Positions 58,401 to 64,000 of a DNA stretch of 64,000 nucleotides are shown here, one piece after another. Where the stretch lies: positions 3,081,001-3,145,000 of the forward strand of contig VICG01000002.1 of the NCBI GenBank assembly GCA_008692225.1, written 5' to 3'. The translations under genes were made by a program, and so were the position numbers. Each line of letters starts with the position of its first letter. Within the stretch, counting starts at the first letter, position 1. The notes beneath the pieces were generated by a model that had not been told where the DNA came from, ran no database searches, and saw only the letters and a list, made by a program, of their open reading frames with translations. Source of the DNA: Monilinia fructicola (lineage: Eukaryota; Ascomycota; Leotiomycetes; Helotiales; Sclerotiniaceae).

Positions 58401-61400
58401 ATGGGCTTAATCATAATGCAAAACATCCCGATACTCTTTACCGTTCACGATTCTTTTGTCCAACTCCCTGTCTTGATCACTTCTCGCTTTTTTCTCCCCT
58501 TCCTTCCTTTCCTTTCTCTCTGCTTCCCTCTTTCATACGTATCTTGCATCGAGACTCCCAATCACACTCAACGCAATCCTTTCAAGACCCGTATTGTCCC
58601 TTGACCCGGGTTCCCGGGATCCCAAATCATGAGGATCAACACAACACCCCTCATATCTGCGTACCACGCCGGCAGCCAGCACATACATACATACCAAGCT
58701 GTACTCACCACTAGTTACGATCCACCTCCATCTCTCCCCCCCAAACCTAAATTCTGAAGTTTTTCTCTGCTTGGCGCGCTACATAAGCTACACATGGTCG
58801 TCCATCCATTATCGCCCAGGAAATATTATCATCGCATAGACAAACGATACCCATAGAATAGTCGAATCGATGTCTTTCCTGCAGTTACATTCGTCTCTCA
58901 TCGTGCATGAGCATGTGCACCAACCCAGCAACCAGAGGGTACACAAAAAAAACACACGTCTATGCAAATTGCCTCCCGAAACACCCCTAGATCTCCCACA
59001 CCCCTAGCCGTTCGGTCATCACACCATCTTTGCTGTGAACAAACCGACAGTGTGTCCCGAGGCTGATTGGGAGGCTTCCGAGAAGTAGTAAGATGGAATT
59101 TTTAGATATCCGAGATATCCCCCCGCCCCCCTCCCCGCTTGTGCAGATTTCCATTGCATTGCCATGACCCGTGAAATGATTTGACTTGTTGAGACGACAC
59201 GAAGCGAAACACATCGAAGCGGATGCAAAGGCTAGGCACAGGTGCTGTGGATAGCCCTCCTTCCACTGGACCCCATAACCTCAAGCTCCACTCGGCAAGC
59301 GTTCATGTGAATTTGTTAACAGCAGATGTATCAGGCCCCTGGCTGCATATCTTGTACTTCCCCATCGTCCAATCCTTTTCGAGGGGGGTCATATAGATTT
59401 GGCCTGCCGTGGATGCGGATCGGCAATGGATCAAGATCTGGGGAAAAGAAAGATGGAGACGGCCGGCTCTGGCGGTAATTGGAAATTTACAAAGGGGTTT
59501 GGGTCTTGTGGAATGGAAAGGTGGAGCTAAATATGAGATGTGTGTTACCAGGGCAAGTGAAGAGATTTGTCTTTCCCGAAATATTGGAATTTTGGATTGC
59601 CTGACGGAAGAGAGTGTTTCGCTCCTTTGCCCTTTCTCTCATGCTTTGGCCGTAAGAATGGAAGTCCTAGTTTATGGAATCTTTCGGCCTGGAACGACCG
59701 GAGTCCTAAAAATGGTAGAGCGAAGAAATGAAGAGAGCAATAGGTCTGTGTTTGTGGTTGCGCTTGCGCTTGTATGTAAAATGTTGTATGTGGAATACAT
59801 ACATCTCCTTCTCCATGAATCCATTATCATCCATATGAACCCTCATACTTGTAGAAAAACGAAAAAAACTCCCTCACCCTGCGAGAAATTTTCCTGTGAA
59901 AAGTGCCTTTCCTTTCTCAAAATGCACAGCACCATTGATGGATAGAAACGCCCCCCCCATTCCTTGCCTATTCTGCCTTATGATTCCCAAATCCCAATCC
60001 GTTGCTGGATATGTAATTGTATAAAAAGAAGCCCTACTCCATTCCCATTCCTATTCCCATTCCTATTGCCATTCCCTAGTCCATTCATTTCCTTTGCTCC
60101 ATACTGGTGTTTTCTTTTGAATTGCCCGATAAATTTTGCGCTGGGTGTCTTTGTGTCCATACTATACCGACATATGTTAGGAAGTATGCCGGGCCATTGA
60201 TGATCCAGAAAAGTATTCGCCTCTTTCGCCCCATTTCCAATTGATCTAATGTCGTTCACTTTCTTTTCATTCTCTTCTCTTCTGTTCATGATTTGTTTCG
60301 TTCCAGATTTTCATCCTCATACATCGTAAATGGATGAGGCTAAGTCCGAATGTGAACGGGTTAATGAATCATCATACATGAATCCGAGCATGCTTTTTGG
60401 TAATTTTAGAGTACCATTCCGGGCATCTCTACCACATGTTTACAATCTCCTAATGTTTTGTCAGTAAGTGATAGATATATTCATATCATTCCGTGTTCAA
60501 TCCGAGTGGTCTAGACTCGACGGAACTGGAGGAAGGTTCTACTGACCACACATTTCCGATTCACCCAATCTAAGGAAAATTAGTACGACTTATCTAGAGC
60601 AAACGGTATACGGCATTGCTGAAAGAGATAACAGCGGAAAATATACATACCTAAACTCCACAGCTACAACGTTGGGAGGACACCGGCGATGTGTAGTCTC
60701 ATAATTGGTACACCATGCCCGCACAGTATAACGAACGTGACCTAATCATCCAAAAGAAATTGTTAGTCTACTTGTCAATACCTAACAAGATTCCTTCGGC
60801 GCGAAAAGACAAAAGACAACTAACCACACCGAAATTCAACCTGCGTATAATCACACATTTTACACTTCGGGAGAAGAAGAATGCTTTGTGGGGGAGGGTA
60901 GAGTCAATAGATTTATCTCAGCCTCGGACCGGGATATGCCTTTTCTTATCTTGTACTGTGATCCGAGTAAGAAAGAACGATTGATCGGAGGTCTCGAGTT
61001 TATCAAGTAGTCTTTTGGTTGAAACGATAAGTGGAAAAGTAAAAGACAAAAGTATATCTTGCTTAATATGTAGTTGTGGAAGTTGGGTGGAGGAGGGGAT
61101 GTACTGGTAGTTGGGTTGATATAAAGAAAGTCTGATCGTCTTCTTTTTCTACCAACGAAAGTTTCGAGGTCGAGAACGATGAGCGACTACATATGTACGA
61201 AAAGTTAACCACAACATGCACCCCTCGATCTAAGGTTCCACCCGGTTGATTCGGGCCATTTAGGTTTGAATCATCACGGTGTGGTCCTCCGGGGTAGATT
61301 CGATATTGGAAGGGAGTGCTAGGATAACTATTAACGATGTTGTGATAACTTTTTGGCTTTTTCTCACAATTAGCCTTTAACTTGATCGAGTATAAGTCTG
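55401..61400. other. Gene-poor region, middle part
   Basis: Open frames at 55418-55954 and 59409-59945 (178 codons each) have no recognisable domain and no conserved-looking pattern. The first runs through a (GATGC)n repeat at about 55807-55829. Other repeats are (CATGC)n at about 57613-57638 and CCATTCC/CTATTCC steps at about 60035-60080. I see no tRNA or rRNA and no transposon protein. Confidence 0.45.
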
Positions 61401-64000
61401 AGGAAGCGTATTTTTATTTTTAAATGGCCGTTAATTAATAAAAAGTGACAAGGTAACACAGGTGGCTTTCAACTTTCAAGAGTGGTAGAACAAGGGTTTG
61501 AGAACAATTGGTACAGGATAGTCTGCAGGGGATGAGCGAATGCCGGGACGACATCAAAGCTTCAGGGGGCAGGAGAGCCATTCAAGTAGGTGAACAAGGT
61601 TTGTCCACTGCGAATTCCCATGGTAGGCTACTCTAGCGATTTTCCTAACACGTGGAATCCTTAACTACAGGAGCATGGATTTGCAGAGCTAACCGAATAA
61701 TGCCAAATGCAGCCTTCACAATCGTCTTTGGCCTTGTCTCAGGACAGTGAGTGGATATCTCATATGGCATCAGGTCATTTCGGATTTTTCCCGAAGTGAC
61801 TGCTATAGAAAACGAGGAGGACGTCGGTAAGAGAATTTGCAAGTGTCAAAGTACCAGGTAAATTCCTCTAGAAGTTGGCACCGGTATTGAAAAGTGGCAA
61901 GTGAATGTTGAAAGATGGGGTCAGGGGAGTCCAAACTCGCTTGCTTGGCCATTTGAAGTGGACATTTGGCGACCAAGTAACCTAATTTTCAACTGCTTTC
62001 GAGTACGTTCAAGCGACATGAATTGTTGTGACGGGCGACAGCTTCAAGATAAAAGTTAAGAATATCCTAAAAGGCATGCAGCCTAGAGTATGCCATGGCT
62101 ATTGCTGCGGAATGCGAAATCCGCATTGACTCCCCTCCCGGATAACAAGCATACAAAAACTTTAGAAATACGATACCGAGAAGTACGGTTAGTTTTCAAG
62201 TTGGGAACTCTCAGTACGAAGGTGGAACTGCTGTACTCAACAAAGTGTCGCAAGGATAAAAAGCACTACCAGAATTGGCATAATGAATGACTTGCTAAGT
62301 TTCTAAGCTGCTAGGGGGGATGTGGAGGGTTTGTTGGACCATTACCATGTTACTGGATCTTGAGCCCCCATAACAATGTCTAGGTTTTCATTCTGAAGGC
62401 ACAGCCAGGTGAGGGCACTCATATTACTCGAGTTAAGAACATCCATCTCAGTCTCGTTTTTCGAGAATAATGATGACATTTTGGCCCCATACTTTCTCGC
62501 TGTCACCAACGTGCTAAGGTAGAACTTGGGTGATTATTCACTCAAGTCGGACTGCAAGTCTGAGCTGCGGGTTAGCGGCGCAACCTTGACGTAGCCAAGT
62601 TTTTTTCCTGTCGGTAGTTGGATGTTGATCATAAGTCAAATGCTCAAATAGTGATATGATAAGCAGATCAAACGCTTGTGTGAGTGCGTAGAGCTACATC
62701 CTCTTTGAGCTCCTCATAACTTTCCGAGGGATCTTCTCAAACCATTGTTTGAAAACAAGTAATATTAGGTACAACTTTCATAGCAATTACCTATATTTTG
62801 CTTTTATAGGTCTTAAGGTCTTGAGGTCAGGCATTGATGGGAGTCGATCAGCGGGTAGGTCTGCCGCTATATTGTAGTTGCATTAGACTAAACAAATTAG
62901 CGTTATGTTTAATTTTGTTTCTCAATTCTATTAAGCCGTTATCGAGATCTTAAAGCCTGTGCAGAAGGCTATATTGTTCTATGATATTGTTCCATTGTTC
63001 TATCATTCCATCGGAGGGTCCGGGGGTTTTTGATTTTTCGAAATCTAATCACATATTAATATATATGAATAACGGTATTCGAACAATCGAAGGGATAACA
63101 TCGGCGATAGCTGTTCCCATTATTAATATAGTACGTCCTGGTAAGTTTTTCAAAATCGGAGGATTTCACAAACCCGGCGACCCGCAGAGATGATGAAGCT
63201 AGAAGTTGGAAGTTTTGAGAAGTGGAGATGGTGAATATGGTACTGTATCGCTGGTGGATTCGAGATTTTAGAGCCTTTAAAGGAACTACCAGGCATTTCC
63301 AAGGTCAACTGGGGCACACCAGCTGATGATAAAATATCTTTGACGAAATTGTTGAGTTGAAGCAAATCTGAATGACTGACTGACTGACCGGCTGGTTGTA
63401 CGTGTTTGATGGATTTTTGACTTTCTTGAAGGTAATATTGGCTGAATTAAAAGGTAAAAGGTATCGGCTAACCCTATCGTATATTAGAAAGCCCAAACTT
63501 CGCCGAGATTGGGAATTAGATCCCTAAAATATCACTCGAAAGTTGTAAGCCCTAAGTAGCTAGATCTAGAGCTATTCAGTGTCTGAACCCTACTAAGGAA
63601 CAGATGCACTTCATTCATATGGCGGCACTGTGGCCTGACGCATTATGAGCTTTGAGTTTCATTTTGATCTAATCCAAAAAGTATCAGCACGACAAATTAC
63701 ACGATACCTGGATCATGGTATCACAATTTACCACCAACGTTTGTACAGAGGTGCTTGGGGTAAGTATTGTAAAACACACCAAAAAAATGACCGAGTCTTG
63801 ATCCACATACAGGGGTATTAACCAATCACAACATCACGCTGGTTGAAAATTTGTATGGGAGAACAAAATGCGTGAAAGTATTGTAAATTTTCATTTTACT
63901 GGAAATTTATTTAAATTATATTCGAATATAATTCGAATTATAATTCGAATTATTATTATTTTTTATTAGAAATTCTATATATAATAACTTTAAGCTAATT
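61401..64000. other. Gene-poor region, right end, becoming AT-rich at the edge
   Basis: Short frames (61645-61842 minus, 62090-62290 plus, 63150-63365 minus) resemble broken pieces rather than genes. The last ~130 bases are extremely AT-rich and contain three TTCGAAT-type palindromic steps (about 63919-63950). They may begin another AT-rich element like that at 47373, cut by the window edge. Confidence 0.4.

Noticed and set aside
59409..59945. 178-codon plus-strand frame
   Set aside because: Longest frame in the right-hand desert, but composition is irregular and no family pattern is visible.

Overview
The window is nuclear DNA of a filamentous ascomycete. The evidence is the gene architecture: short spliceosomal introns of about 46-70 nt with GTRNGT-like donors and CTRAY branch points. 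The gene set fits too: Utp17/Nan1, Rpb10, Npr2, Efm2, Dus3, a BAP31-like protein, NudF/LIS1 and an XMAP215/Stu2-type TOG protein. Gene content, moderate GC and two copies of a Leotiomycete-rich unknown family (DUF7918-like) suggest a Sclerotiniaceae-type fungus (Botrytis/Sclerotinia). That placement is an inference. There are no operons, phage, CRISPR, rRNA or convincing tRNA genes.

Layout. 1-2744 (-) is the U3 snoRNP WD-repeat protein Utp17/Nan1, cut by the left edge. It shares a 227-bp divergent promoter with RPB10 (2972-3421, +, four tiny exons). After 3.3 kb of non-coding DNA comes a five-exon unknown conserved gene (6707-9182, +). A microsatellite-rich stretch leads to NPR2 (12040-13379, -). 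EFM2 (15277-16796, +) and an acidic, Q/N/S-rich protein with a 329-nt intron (19522-22055, +) follow. From 23.2 to 27.4 kb lie damaged or unresolved genes on the minus strand, including a DUF7918-like pseudogene. Then come a six-Kelch protein (27824-29386, -), DUS3 (31142-33545, +), a BAP31-like ER protein (34325-35193, -) and an intact DUF7918-like gene (36089-37596, -). The 38.9-41.2 kb stretch holds two inverted-repeat structures. A probable type II membrane glycosyltransferase (41884-43308, -), NudF/LIS1 (44712-46217, -), an 801-bp AT-rich TA-flanked inverted-repeat element (47373-48173) and the TOG gene (48999-51816, +) complete the genic part. From 51.8 kb to the end there is about 12 kb in which I can support no gene.

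Functional themes: ribosome and translation (Utp17, Rpb10, Efm2, Dus3), TORC1 nutrient sensing (Npr2), and microtubule/dynein control (NudF and the TOG protein sit 2.8 kb apart). Gene order gives no evidence of a biosynthetic cluster.

The most informative observations concern sequence state. Several 1-nt homopolymer length errors break otherwise conserved frames; two are in the TOG gene, which is essential in model fungi, so consensus error is the simplest explanation there. The DUF7918-like copy at 27 kb additionally carries an in-frame stop. Two TIR-bounded elements and a coding inverted duplication are the main unlisted structures. I found no clear novel multi-gene system.
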